Origin: Methyloceanibacter sp.
Lineage (GTDB): Bacteria > Pseudomonadota > Alphaproteobacteria > Rhizobiales > Methyloligellaceae
DNA length: 34,091 bases
Direction: 5' to 3'
Assembly: GCA_014380485.1 (NCBI GenBank)
Contig: JACMJU010000094.1
Location: 1 to 34,091 of the forward strand
Positions 1-7,995 of the stretch are shown piece by piece. The position numbers were made by a program, and so were the translations under genes. Below the pieces are notes generated by a model that was given only the letters and a program-made list of their open reading frames with translations, made no database searches and had not been told where the DNA came from. How positions within the stretch are numbered: position 1 is the stretch's first letter; each line of letters opens with the position of its first letter.

Positions 1-175
1 CCCGGTCCCCGTCGCCTACCACTCCTTCGGCGGCTGGAAGCGGTCCCTGTTCGGCGATCACGCCATCTACGGTCCCGAAGGCGTGCGCTTCTACACGCGG
101 CTCAAGACGGTGACCGCACGCTGGCCGTCCGGCATCCGCGGCGGCTCTGAGTTCAACTTCCCGAGCCTAAAATAG
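1..175 (+). CDS. mmsA: Methylmalonate-semialdehyde dehydrogenase (CoA-acylating), C-terminal end only
   Basis: The gene enters from the left edge, in frame from base 2, and ends at TAG 173-175, so only about 57 residues are visible. The tail reads [20 protein letters not shown] and ends EFNFPSLK, which I recognise as the conserved C-terminus of MmsA. This member of the aldehyde dehydrogenase superfamily converts methylmalonate or malonate semialdehyde to propionyl- or acetyl-CoA in valine and inositol breakdown. The catalytic Cys and NAD-binding region lie outside the window. Identity is fairly secure from the tail; pathway use cannot be judged here. Confidence 0.85.
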   Translation, partial: PVPVAYHSFGGWKRSLFGDHAIYGPEGVRFYTRLKTVTARWPSGIRGGSEFNFPSLK

Positions 176-204
176 AAGCTTCAGAGCCGGCCGCGAACTG
201 TCCT

Positions 205-237
205 CGAAGGCGCGTCTTTTCAATGGACGCGCCTTCG
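205..237. terminator. 12-bp hairpin between convergent genes
   Basis: CGAAGGCGCGTC pairs perfectly with GACGCGCCTTCG around a 9-base loop, 30 bases after the mmsA stop and 30 bases before the stop of the convergent HiPIP gene. No clear T-tract follows on either strand. It is probably a shared, bidirectional transcript end. Confidence 0.55.
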
Positions 238-266
238 GAGCGAGCTTTGGGATCAAGAAGGATGTC

Positions 267-551
267 TCAGGCAGGCTTGGCCACGAACAACTGGCACCAC
301 CCGGTCGCAGCGATTGGATCTTCCACCACCGTGCATGAGGCGGGCGCCACGAACTGAACGCAGTTCGAGCATTGCAGCCCGTCTTTTGGTTGATCCTGAT
401 ACTTCGCGGCTTCATGCGTAAGCTTCGTCTGCGCCAGCACACTCTGTGCGACCGCGTTCGTCGAGATAATGGCCCCGGCAATCAAAGGTACGCTCTTCAA
501 CAACGAGCGTCGGCAAAGCTGTTTTCTGATTAAGCTGGATGAATCTGTCAT
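267..551 (-). CDS. High-potential iron-sulfur protein (HiPIP), Tat-exported
   Basis: A 94-residue precursor. The start at 551 is chosen because AAGGAG sits just upstream and the reading begins with a twin-arginine signal (CRRSLLKSV, then a hydrophobic stretch ending NAVAQ). The longer frame in the ORF track has no such support. The mature part carries four cysteines in the HiPIP pattern: CSNC, then APASC, then GWCQLF close to the C-terminus, with AAKYQDQPKDG before them. HiPIPs bind one [4Fe-4S] cluster and carry electrons in the periplasm, for example to cytochrome oxidases or photosynthetic reaction centres. Export through Tat fits a cofactor inserted in the cytoplasm. No partner oxidase is nearby, so its electron donor and acceptor are unknown. 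Confidence 0.9.
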   Translation of the reverse strand: MTDSSSLIRKQLCRRSLLKSVPLIAGAIISTNAVAQSVLAQTKLTHEAAKYQDQPKDGLQCSNCVQFVAPASCTVVEDPIAATGWCQLFVAKPA

Positions 552-985
552 GGGAGGACTCCTTGCCCAGAAAGTGAGTCTAGCCGGAGAAAACCTACTA
601 CTTTCGGTGAAAGTTCCGCACAACCCATCTCCGCCCGAGGCAAAAGGTAGCACGATCTCGGTTGCTGCCGGGAGCCCACGGTCCGGCTCCAGCCGGCGAC
701 CTGGCGCGTTCTCTCCTCATCGCATGCCTTGATGCGAATGAGGTTAGGAATCGACGGAAGTTTGTCTGCCGACACGCAGGTGAGCACTCCAGACTTTTCG
801 GCAGCATCGATGAACAAGGTCGCTGCGCTCTCGGGCATGCCGCCGGCATCGCTCAGATACTTTTCGACCGTCCAAGTGGGATCGAGGCGAATCACCTCCG
901 CCGCAGCGTTGGGGTTGAGCGCCTTCTCCGCCAGTGTCTCGCTGGCCGCGGCGAGCGGCTCAAGGGCTACAACAAGGAAAAATGC
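548..985 (-). other. Open, coding-like stretch without a start codon
   Basis: Between the HiPIP start and the ald terminator one minus-strand frame stays open and looks protein-like in its first part: a hydrophobic run (FFLVVALEPLAAASE), then NPNAAAEVIRLDPTWTVEKY and SADKLPSIPNLIRIK. There is no ATG, GTG or TTG in frame ahead of the hydrophobic run, and the frame runs straight into the ald terminator with its ten-G tract. The last third reads like non-coding sequence. It may be a decayed secreted-protein gene, a gene broken by a homopolymer sequencing error, or chance. I do not recognise a family. Confidence 0.2.
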
Positions 986-1017
986 CGGTCCGTCCGGGGG
1001 GGGGGACGCGGACCGGC
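978..1017 (-). terminator. Rho-independent terminator of ald
   Basis: Read on the minus strand, GCCGGTCCG pairs with CGGACCGGC (9 bp) and is followed at once by ATTTTTCC. The loop contains ten consecutive C (G on the plus strand, 996-1005). It lies 50 bases past the ald stop, in the right orientation. A second 7-bp hairpin (CGGACGC/GCGTCCG, 1021-1042) with a six-G loop stands between the stop and this one. Confidence 0.7.
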
Positions 1018-1067
1018 TGACGGACGCGGGGGGATGCGTCCGGGGGGAACAATGTTCGGTCGCGCGC

Positions 1068-2192
1068 TTATTCAGCCGCGACCAGGCGGACTTTTCCCCG
1101 CGGCCCTCGGTCAAAGCCGAGCGAGGACGCGACCGCCGCATGCATGATCCGCCCATCGCGGATATTGAGTCCGGCGGCGAGGTGCGGATCGCGATCGAAC
1201 GCCGCCAAACCCCGGTCGGCGAGCTTGATCACGAAGGGCAGTGTCGCGTTATTGAGCGCCTGCGCCGAGGTGACGGGCACCGCACCCGGCATATTGGCGA
1301 CGCAGTAATGAATGATGCCGTCGACTTCGAAAGTCGGATCGGCGTGCGTGGTGGGTCGCGAGGTCTCGAAACACCCGCCCTGGTCGATCGACACGTCGAC
1401 GAGCACGGCGCCCCGCTTCATGTGGGGGAGCATGTCACGGCGCACGAGCTTCGGCGCGCTCGCTCCGGCGATGAGCACCGCGCCGATCACCACGTCGGCG
1501 CCGAGCACTTCGGTCTCGATGATATCCATGGTTGACGCGAGCGTCCGCACCCGGCCCTCGAACAACTCGTCGAGCTGACGAAGCCGGGGCAACGACCGGT
1601 CGATGATCGCGACGTCCGCGCCGAGGCCGACGGCCATGCGGGCGGCATGAGTTCCGACGACGCCGCCGCCGAGCACTGCAACTTTGGCCGGGCGAACGCC
1701 GGGAACGCCACCCATGAGCACGCCCCGTCCGCCGGTCGGGCGGCGAAGTGCGATTGCCGCGGCCTCAATTGCCAGACGCCCCGCAACCTCGCTCATCGGC
1801 GCGAGCAGCGGAAGACCGCCGGCAGAATCGGTCACGGTCTCATAGGCGATTGCCGTCGCGCCGGACGCCAGAAGCCCGCGGGCCTGATCCGGATCGGGGG
1901 CGAGATGGAGATAGGTGAAAAGAATCTGATGCGGCTTGAGCCGGCGATACTCCACCGCCTGAGGCTCCTTGACCTTGACGATCATTTCGGCTGCCGCGAA
2001 CACATCTTCCGCGGTGGGAAGAATGCGGGCGCCCGCCTTCGCGTAGGCCGCATCATCGGCAAAGATTCCCGCGCCCGCGCCGGACTGCACCACGACATCG
2101 TGCCCGCGCGCCACGAGCTCACGAACGGAGCCAGGCACGAGCCCAACCCGGAACTCATTGCACTTGATCTCTGTCGGAACCCCGATGCGCAT
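1068..2192 (-). CDS. ald: Alanine dehydrogenase
   Basis: A 374-residue protein, the normal length for the family. It interconverts L-alanine and pyruvate plus ammonia with NAD in the cytoplasm. The start at 2192 has GGAGG seven bases upstream and gives the typical MRIGVPTEIK opening; the 14 extra residues in the ORF track are rejected. Visible family features are VKVKEP (residues 72-77) and TYLHLA with His96, the substrate-binding Lys/His region, and an NAD-binding glycine motif GGGVVG at 175-180. The NNATLP segment near the C-terminus is also typical. It is divergent from an Lrp/AsnC regulator, the usual arrangement for alanine-responsive control, and ends at a clear terminator. It probably serves alanine catabolism or ammonia assimilation. 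Confidence 0.93.
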   Translation of the reverse strand: MRIGVPTEIKCNEFRVGLVPGSVRELVARGHDVVVQSGAGAGIFADDAAYAKAGARILPTAEDVFAAAEMIVKVKEPQAVEYRRLKPHQILFTYLHLAPDPDQARGLLASGATAIAYETVTDSAGGLPLLAPMSEVAGRLAIEAAAIALRRPTGGRGVLMGGVPGVRPAKVAVLGGGVVGTHAARMAVGLGADVAIIDRSLPRLRQLDELFEGRVRTLASTMDIIETEVLGADVVIGAVLIAGASAPKLVRRDMLPHMKRGAVLVDVSIDQGGCFETSRPTTHADPTFEVDGIIHYCVANMPGAVPVTSAQALNNATLPFVIKLADRGLAAFDRDPHLAAGLNIRDGRIMHAAVASSLGFDRGPRGKVRLVAAE

Positions 2193-2222
2193 GTTGACCT
2201 CCGCAAAAAGGGCCTGTTCTGC

Positions 2223-2249
2223 TTCCCGAATCATGCCAGAAATCGGGAA
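2223..2249. promoter_or_regulatory. Inverted repeat in the ald / lrp divergent promoter region
   Basis: TTCCCGA (2223-2229) and TCGGGAA (2243-2249) form a 7-bp inverted repeat with arm centres about 20 bases apart. The rest of the 136-base intergenic region is AT-rich compared with its surroundings. This position and spacing would suit an Lrp-family dimer, but the arms are not a match I can tie to a published site. Confidence 0.3.
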
Positions 2250-2328
2250 AAGATTGTTGGCATTCTCTCGAGTGAAAAGATAGATTCAAGCAGAATAACT
2301 GCGAACAAACACGAAACAACGCTAGAAA

Positions 2329-2817
2329 ATGAAAGAGACAGATTTGGACGCGCTGGATCGCGCGATCCTTGCCGCGCTGCTCGAGGACGGCCGCTTGAGC
2401 CAAGTCGAACTCGCCGAGCGCATTCCGCTCTCCGCGACCGCGATCGCGAGGCGCATCCGCGCGCTCGAGGAAAAAGGAGTCATTCAAGGCTATCAGGCGC
2501 GCATCAGCCGGCAGGCGCTCGGGCTGAGCATCACGGTCATCGTGCAGATCGGTCTCAAGAGTCAGAACGAAGATCTCCTCAAGTCGTTCGAGGAGGCCGT
2601 GGTCAAGGCGCCATCAATCGTCTCCTGTCATTTGATGTCGGGTGAGGACGACTACCTCGTCACCGTCATGGCGCGCGACCTCGCCGATTTCGAGCGCATC
2701 CATAAAGAGCAGCTTTCGCGGCTTCCGGGCGTCGCCCGGCTGAAATCGAGCTTCGCGCTGAGGGATGTCGCCAGCAGATTGCTGCCGCCGTCATGTCTGC
2801 TGCCAACGCGCAAATGA
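2329..2817 (+). CDS. Lrp/AsnC-family transcriptional regulator
   Basis: A 162-residue protein of standard Lrp length. The N-terminus (LDALDRAILAALLEDGRLSQ, then LAERIPLSATAIARRIRALE) is the AsnC winged helix-turn-helix, residues 5-60. The C-terminal half (VQIGLKSQ, then VSCHLMSGEDDYLVTVMARD) is the RAM ligand-binding domain, whose G-x-x-D-Y-L motif lines the amino-acid pocket. It starts 136 bases from ald on the opposite strand, so it is the likely alanine-responsive regulator of ald. No good ribosome-binding site precedes the ATG. The last 15 residues after the RAM domain are Leu/Pro-rich and may be disordered. Confidence 0.9.
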   Translation: MKETDLDALDRAILAALLEDGRLSQVELAERIPLSATAIARRIRALEEKGVIQGYQARISRQALGLSITVIVQIGLKSQNEDLLKSFEEAVVKAPSIVSCHLMSGEDDYLVTVMARDLADFERIHKEQLSRLPGVARLKSSFALRDVASRLLPPSCLLPTRK

Positions 2818-2855
2818 TGGCGGCATCACAATGTCGCGAGATACGCGCATCTGAA

Positions 2856-2926
2856 CGGCCTCGGGCGGAGTGTTCGCGGATTGTCTCCCCGTTCCATGCC
2901 GCATCCAATGCTTTAGGCCGAGGCCG
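2856..2926. repeat. 9-bp inverted repeat with a long spacer
   Basis: CGGCCTCGG (2856-2864) and CCGAGGCCG (2918-2926) are exact inverses separated by 53 bases, lying between the lrp stop and the amine oxidase start. It could be an RNA structure at the lrp 3' end or in the amine oxidase leader. No T-tract follows. Confidence 0.3.
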
Positions 2927-3004
2927 GATTGTGACAGACTAACAACGGTGAGGCGCGCTCGCGTTTCATCGTCTCTCGTTCATTACAACGTCGAGGTTCT
3001 CGTC

Positions 3005-4591
3005 ATGTCCCGTACGCCCCTATTCGCCGCCGTCAAGAAAGCGCTTGCCGTTACATGTCAGGATCGCGGTCTCGTCTTGCCGCGTTCGTCGGCGTTGAGC
3101 AGGCGGCGATTGTTGCGGCTCTCCGCCGCCGCTGCCGGCGCCGCGGCGCTGTCTCCTGTTCTCGACTGGAGCGCTTTCGCCAAGGACAAGGCTCCGCCCT
3201 CGATTGCCATTGTCGGTGGCGGAGTTGCCGGGTTGACCGCGGCCTATCGTCTGCAAGCCGTCGGCGTGAAACCGATTCTGTTGGAGGCGAGCAGTCGTTG
3301 GGGCGGACGAATGCTCACCGTCTACGATTTCTACAAGGGCATGTTCTGCGAACTCGGCGGCCTGTTCGTGGACACCGGACATGAGGACTTGAAGACTCTT
3401 GCCGGCGAGCTCGGGGTGGAGCTGCAAGAACTCGCCGGCGAGGGTGAGGGCGAGGACCTCTATTTCTTTGGCGGGAGCTTCCATACGCCTCAGGACATGA
3501 TCGACACGGCAAAGAAGACGGGCGCCTTTGCACCGATTGCCGAGAAGATCGCTGCCGACGCCGAAAAGCTGACCGACAAGGATGAGAATTGGACCTCTTA
3601 TGCCCGCAAGCTCGACCGCATGAGCCTGAAGGCCTATCTCGATCAGTTCCGCGGGCGCGCCGAGGACTGGGCGATCGATCTGCTTGATGTGGCCTATGTC
3701 GGTGAATACGGGCTGGAGACGGAAGAGCAGTCCTGCCTCAACCTCGTGGACTTCATCGCCACCGAAATGGACCAGCCTTTCCGCATTTTCGGCGAGAGCG
3801 ATGAGGCCTTCCGCATCAAGGGCGGCTCCTCCGCGCTCATCAAAGCGCTGGTGTCCGCGCTTGAGACCAAGGCCGACATGCGGTTGGGGCACACGCTGTC
3901 GGCGCTCGACAGCAAGGGCGGCACGATCGTCGCCAGCTTCAATGCGCCAGAGGGCGCACGCTCGGAAAAATTCGATGCCGTGATCCTGGCTTTGCCGTTT
4001 ACCCTCCTACGCCAAGTCAAGGGCCTGGAGCGTTTGAAGCTCGGGTCGCAGAAGATGAAATGCATTCGCGAACTCGGCTACGGGACGAACGCCAAACTCA
4101 TTAACGGCACGACCTCGCGCATGTGGCGAAGTCCCGAGTCGGGCCTGCCTGCGCCATCCAATGGCAGCTTCTATTCCGATCTTGGCTTTCAAACTCTGTG
4201 GGAGGAGAGCCGGGCCCAGCCGGGTGAAGCCGGCGTGATCACCAACTTCCTGGGTGGGAAAGCGGGCCTGGGCGAGGAGAGTGCCGCGCTCGAAACCTTT
4301 CGCTCCGGCCTCGCCAAGATGTTGCCGAAGATGGCCGAAAGTCTCGACCCGACGGCGGTCGCCTCCTTCTTCTGGGCCCGCTATCCCTTCACGCTCGGCA
4401 GCTATGCCGGCGCCAAGCCGGGACAATATACCACCCTGCTGGAGGTGGGGGCGGAACCCGCTCTTGGCGGCCGGCTGCAATTCGCGGGCGAGCATACGAG
4501 CGTTGACTTTCTTGGCTACATGAACGGCGGCGTCGAAAGTGGAAACCGTGCCGCCGCCGCGCTTATCGAGACCCTGGCACTCAAAGATTGA
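3005..4591 (+). CDS. Flavin-containing amine oxidase, Tat-exported
   Basis: A 528-residue flavoprotein. It would oxidise a primary or secondary amine to an aldehyde with release of ammonia or amine and H2O2. The start at 3005 has GAGG upstream and puts SRRRLLRLS (residues 32-40) in a twin-arginine signal followed by an Ala-rich hydrophobic stretch ending SAFA. FAD binding is shown by IAIVGGGVAGLTAAYRLQ (68-85) with a downstream acidic residue in LLEAS and RWGGRM, and by the C-terminal LQFAGEHTSVDF and MNGGVESGNRAA. The PFTLGSYAGAKPGQ stretch also fits the monoamine/polyamine oxidase family. It precedes an importer and aminobutyraldehyde dehydrogenase gene set, which suggests a polyamine-type substrate. 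Substrate is inferred from context only. Confidence 0.85.
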   Translation: MSRTPLFAAVKKALAVTCQDRGLVLPRSSALSRRRLLRLSAAAAGAAALSPVLDWSAFAKDKAPPSIAIVGGGVAGLTAAYRLQAVGVKPILLEASSRWGGRMLTVYDFYKGMFCELGGLFVDTGHEDLKTLAGELGVELQELAGEGEGEDLYFFGGSFHTPQDMIDTAKKTGAFAPIAEKIAADAEKLTDKDENWTSYARKLDRMSLKAYLDQFRGRAEDWAIDLLDVAYVGEYGLETEEQSCLNLVDFIATEMDQPFRIFGESDEAFRIKGGSSALIKALVSALETKADMRLGHTLSALDSKGGTIVASFNAPEGARSEKFDAVILALPFTLLRQVKGLERLKLGSQKMKCIRELGYGTNAKLINGTTSRMWRSPESGLPAPSNGSFYSDLGFQTLWEESRAQPGEAGVITNFLGGKAGLGEESAALETFRSGLAKMLPKMAESLDPTAVASFFWARYPFTLGSYAGAKPGQYTTLLEVGAEPALGGRLQFAGEHTSVDFLGYMNGGVESGNRAAAALIETLALKD

Positions 4592-4649
4592 GTGTGTCAC
4601 CAAAGCGATGCCTCGGGGTATCCTGGAACGCCTGCGCCATGAGGGATCG

Positions 4650-4667
4650 ACCACGCTTGCGTGTGGT
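4650..4667 (+). terminator. Weak hairpin after the amine oxidase gene
   Basis: ACCACGC pairs with GTGTGGT (one G-T wobble) around a TTGC loop, 59 bases past the amine oxidase stop. Only a short TTTT occurs 10 bases later, so termination would be partial at best. The 237-base gap between the amine oxidase and the transporter genes holds no other feature I can support. Confidence 0.25.
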
Positions 4668-4828
4668 AAACGACGTTTTGGGCCGGAGGGATCGCGTTCC
4701 TTGCTTTCCGGTGGCGCTTGGCCCCGTCCTCGACTAACATTCTCCCGGTCTACCGAGGGGTTGGACAACCTGCCCGAACCCAAATCCGACAAATTGCGCC
4801 TACGCGTCTCGTTTGAGGAGCCAATAGC

Positions 4829-5980
4829 ATGAACCCCACAATTCGTGTCGCAGCAGCCATTATTTTTGTGCTTGCCCTTGGCAGCACCGCTTTTGCCGAG
4901 ATGCCCACAACCATCGGCGAGGGGGAGGGCGAGGTCGGTATCGTCGCCTGGCCCGGTTACATCGAGCGCGGTGAGACCGATAAGAACTATGACTGGGTTA
5001 CCGCCTTCGAGAAGGCGACGGGCTGTAAGGTCAACGTCAAGACCGCAGCCACGTCCGATGAGATGGTGACGCTCATGAACCAGGGCGGATTCGACCTCGT
5101 CACAGCTTCGGGCGACGCCTCGCTCCGCCTGATCGCCGGCAAGAAGGTCCAGCCGGTCAATATCGACTTGATCCCCAGCTGGAAGACCGTCGACGAGCGG
5201 CTCCAGAATGCGCCCTGGCACACGGTCGACGGCGTTCATTACGGCGTTCCCTATGATTGGGGCCCGAACGTGCTCGCCTACAACACCGAGGTGTTCAAGG
5301 AGGCGCCGAAGAGTTGGTCCGTCGTGTTCGTGGAGCAGACGCTGCCGGACGGCAAGAGCAACAAGGGGCGGGTGCAGGCCTATGATGGGCCGATCTACAT
5401 CGCCGACGCCGCTCTCTATCTGATGAAGACGAAACCCGAGCTCGGCATCAAGAATCCTTACGAGCTCAATCCCGACCAGTATGCCGCGGCCCTTGCGCTG
5501 CTTCAGGCGCAGCGGGCCCTCGTCGGCCGCTATTGGCACGATGCCATGGTTCAGGTTGACGACTTCAAGAACGAGGGCGTGGTCGCCTCTTCGTCCTGGC
5601 CGTTCCAGGTCAATCTCCTCTCGAGCGAGAAGAAGCCGGTCGCCTCGACCATCCCCGCGGAAGGGGCCACGGGTTGGGCGGACACGACCATGATGCATTC
5701 CGAGGCCAAGCACCCCAACTGCGCCTATAAATGGCTCGAGCATTCCTTGAACCCCAAGCTACAAGGCGACCTGGCATCCTGGTTCGGTTCGGTGCCGTCA
5801 GTGCCCGCGGCCTGCAAAGGCAACGCGCTTCTGACCGACACGGGCTGCGCCACCAACGGCTTCGACAATTTCGAGCAGATCTGGTTCTGGCGAACGCCCA
5901 CGGCCAAATGCGAGCAGGAAGGCAAATGCGTTCCCTACTCGCAATGGGCCAAGGACTATATTGCCATCCTCGGCAAGTAG
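4829..5980 (+). CDS. ydcS: Polyamine-type ABC transporter, periplasmic binding protein (YdcS/PotD family)
   Basis: A 383-residue lipid-free binding protein with a clear Sec signal (hydrophobic residues 7-20, cleavage after STAFA). GAGGAG lies about 10 bases before the ATG. The mature N-terminus VGIVAWPGYIERG, followed by WVTAFEKATGCKV, is the PotD/YdcS opening. DLVTASGDASLRLIAGKKV and WGPNVLAYNTEVF are further family marks. C-terminal pairs of cysteines (CKGN, GCATNG, CEQEGKCVP) may form disulfides in the periplasm. It is the first of five genes ordered as E. coli ydcSTUV-patD. Putrescine or a similar diamine is the expected ligand, by synteny rather than by direct evidence. Confidence 0.88.
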   Translation: MNPTIRVAAAIIFVLALGSTAFAEMPTTIGEGEGEVGIVAWPGYIERGETDKNYDWVTAFEKATGCKVNVKTAATSDEMVTLMNQGGFDLVTASGDASLRLIAGKKVQPVNIDLIPSWKTVDERLQNAPWHTVDGVHYGVPYDWGPNVLAYNTEVFKEAPKSWSVVFVEQTLPDGKSNKGRVQAYDGPIYIADAALYLMKTKPELGIKNPYELNPDQYAAALALLQAQRALVGRYWHDAMVQVDDFKNEGVVASSSWPFQVNLLSSEKKPVASTIPAEGATGWADTTMMHSEAKHPNCAYKWLEHSLNPKLQGDLASWFGSVPSVPAACKGNALLTDTGCATNGFDNFEQIWFWRTPTAKCEQEGKCVPYSQWAKDYIAILGK

Positions 5981-5993
5981 CGCCGACGACATC

Positions 5994-6023
5994 AGCGGCC
6001 TGGATTTCCTGATCCGGGCCGCT
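5994..6023 (+). promoter_or_regulatory. Intercistronic stem-loop between binding protein and ATPase genes
   Basis: AGCGGCC pairs with GGCCGCT, continues through a T-G wobble into GGAT/ATCC, and closes on a 6-base loop: 12 pairs in all. It fills most of the 63-base gap and has no T-tract. Such structures between the binding-protein gene and the rest of an ABC operon commonly protect the upstream message and give a surplus of binding protein; that role here is inferred. Confidence 0.55.
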
Positions 6024-6043
6024 CCCGCGATGGCTAGAGCCCA

Positions 6044-7057
6044 ATGTCGCCTGCCGTTAGATTCGTCAACGTGTCACGCCGGTTCGGCTCGGTCAGGGCC
6101 GTGGACGGCGTCACCCTCGACATCACCGAAGGTGAGTTCTTCGCCATGCTTGGCCCGTCGGGATCGGGCAAGACGACCTGCTTGCGCCTCATTGCCGGCT
6201 TCGAGCAACCCGATGACGGGCATATCGAGATCTTCGGCGAGACGGCCGACGGCGTTCCGCCTTACAAGCGCAACGTCAACACCGTGTTTCAGGATTACGC
6301 CCTTTTTCCCCATATGACGGTCGGCGAAAACGTCGCCTACGGTCTCAGGATCAAGGGCCAGGCCCGCGCCAAACGCGCGGCCAAGGCGAGAGACGCGCTT
6401 TCCATGGTCAAGCTCGCCGGATTCGAGGGGCGCCGCCCGGCGCAGCTTTCCGGCGGTCAGCGTCAACGCGTGGCGCTCGCGCGTGCGCTCGTGAACGGAC
6501 CCAAGGTGCTGCTTCTCGACGAACCGCTCGGCGCCCTTGATCTCAAGCTCCGGGAGCAGATGCAGGAGGAGCTGAAAGCCCTGCAGAAGGACCTTGGCAT
6601 CACCTTCGTCTTCGTGACCCACGATCAGGGCGAAGCGCTGTCGATGGCCGATCGTGTCGCCGTCTTCAACGAAGGCAGAATCGTTCAGGTTGGAGCACCT
6701 TCGTCCGTCTATGAGCGGCCCGAGTCGCGCTTCGTCGCCGACTTTGTCGGATCGTCGAATGTGCTTCCCCCCGCCTTCGCCTCCGGCCATGGCGGCGTTT
6801 CCAAGTGGACGAGCCTGAGGCCCGAGAAGATTGCCGTACACCCCGCGGGCACGGCCGTGCCGGAGAAGCACGCCGCGACCGAGGGCGAGATCAAGATGGT
6901 GAGCTATCAAGGCGCGGTCACAAGGTTCAACGTCGAGGCGGAAAAGATGCGCATTAACGCCGAGGTGCCGGCCGGCGACACCCGTTTCAAACCGGGCGAC
7001 AGCGTGCGGCTCATTTGGCCCAAATCGGCCATGGTCACCATGGAGGAGGGCGCGTGA
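6044..7057 (+). CDS. ydcT: Polyamine-type ABC transporter ATPase (YdcT/PotA family)
   Basis: A 337-residue cytoplasmic ATPase that powers uptake. It has Walker A GPSGSGKTT (37-45), a Q-loop in VFQDYALFPH (81-90), signature LSGGQRQR (135-142), Walker B LLLDEP (156-161), and the H-loop in FVTHDQGEAL. The last 100 residues, including SLRPEKIAVHP, form the regulatory TOBE domain of the PotA/MalK subgroup. Its TGA stop overlaps the GTG start of the next gene (GTGA), implying translational coupling. The ribosome-binding site before its own ATG is poor. It would pair with the two permeases that follow. Confidence 0.93.
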   Translation: MSPAVRFVNVSRRFGSVRAVDGVTLDITEGEFFAMLGPSGSGKTTCLRLIAGFEQPDDGHIEIFGETADGVPPYKRNVNTVFQDYALFPHMTVGENVAYGLRIKGQARAKRAAKARDALSMVKLAGFEGRRPAQLSGGQRQRVALARALVNGPKVLLLDEPLGALDLKLREQMQEELKALQKDLGITFVFVTHDQGEALSMADRVAVFNEGRIVQVGAPSSVYERPESRFVADFVGSSNVLPPAFASGHGGVSKWTSLRPEKIAVHPAGTAVPEKHAATEGEIKMVSYQGAVTRFNVEAEKMRINAEVPAGDTRFKPGDSVRLIWPKSAMVTMEEGA

Positions 7058-7995
7058 GCCAGGCGGCGATAGCCGAGAGAGGATACGGACCCCTCGACCG
7101 GGTTTCCGACATTTTCTTTGTGCGCCCCAAGCTTCTGACGCTCGTTCTGTTGCTGCCGCCGCTTCTGTGGATCGGGATTGTCTATGTCGGTTCGCTTTTC
7201 GCCCTCCTGTTGCAGAGCTTCTATTCGCTCGACGACTATTCGGGGCTCGTCGTCCACGAATTTACGCTGTCGACCTACGCGCAGCTTCTCGAGGAGGCCA
7301 ATCTCCAGATCATCGTACGCACGGTGACGATGTCGGCGCTCGTTACGATTGGCTGCGTGATCATCGCCTTTCCGATCGCCTACTACGCGGCGCGATACGC
7401 ACGTGGTTGGACCAAGGCGTTCTTCTATCTCGCGGTAATGATGCCGCTGTGGTCGAGCTATCTGGTCAAGGTCTACGCCTGGAAGCTCATCCTGGCCAAG
7501 GAAGGTATCCTGACATGGCTTGCCAAAAACCTGCACCTTTCCTGGCTGCTTGACGGCATCATGGCGCTGCCGGTGATCGGCGGGCCGTCCCTTTCGTTCA
7601 GCTATATCGGAACCTTCCTGGTCTTCGTCTATATCTGGATACCGTACATGATCCTGCCGATCCAGGCGGCGCTCGAGCGTGTGCCCTCCAACTACATCGA
7701 AGCCTCGGCCGATCTCGGCGCCGAACCGCGGCAGACATTCTGGACGGTGATTTTTCCCTTGGCGCTGCCCGGCATCATCGCCGGCTCGATCTTCACCTTC
7801 TCGCTGACGCTCGGCGATTACATCGTCCCGACCATTGTCGGCAATTCACGCCTCATGATCGGACAGGCGGTGTACACTCTGCAGGGAACCGCCGGAAACA
7901 TACCGCTGGCGGCGGCTTTCACCGTGGTCCCGATGGCGATCATGGGCGTCTATCTGTGGATTGCGAAGCGTATGGGGGCGTTCGATGTCCTCTAG
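7054..7995 (+). CDS. ydcU: Polyamine-type ABC transporter permease (YdcU/PotB family)
   Basis: The GTG at 7054 is chosen because GGAGGAGGG lies just upstream and the start overlaps the ATPase stop; it gives 313 residues, the normal YdcU length. An N-terminal membrane segment ([20 protein letters not shown]) is followed by about five more, and the cytoplasmic EAA loop [17 protein letters not shown] contacts the ATPase. The protein forms half of the inner-membrane channel. Its 3' end overlaps the next gene by 11 bases, so the two permeases are coupled. Confidence 0.9.
   Translation: MSQAAIAERGYGPLDRVSDIFFVRPKLLTLVLLLPPLLWIGIVYVGSLFALLLQSFYSLDDYSGLVVHEFTLSTYAQLLEEANLQIIVRTVTMSALVTIGCVIIAFPIAYYAARYARGWTKAFFYLAVMMPLWSSYLVKVYAWKLILAKEGILTWLAKNLHLSWLLDGIMALPVIGGPSLSFSYIGTFLVFVYIWIPYMILPIQAALERVPSNYIEASADLGAEPRQTFWTVIFPLALPGIIAGSIFTFSLTLGDYIVPTIVGNSRLMIGQAVYTLQGTAGNIPLAAAFTVVPMAIMGVYLWIAKRMGAFDVL

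Noticed and set aside
1647-2645. Long plus-strand ORF (332 aa) opposite ald
   Set aside because: It is the reverse shadow of ald and overlaps the start of the Lrp gene in another frame; no recognisable domain and Arg/Gly-rich composition.
4007-5743. 578-aa minus-strand ORF across the amine oxidase and binding-protein genes
   Set aside because: It spans two well-identified genes and their intergenic gap on the other strand; typical high-GC antisense shadow.
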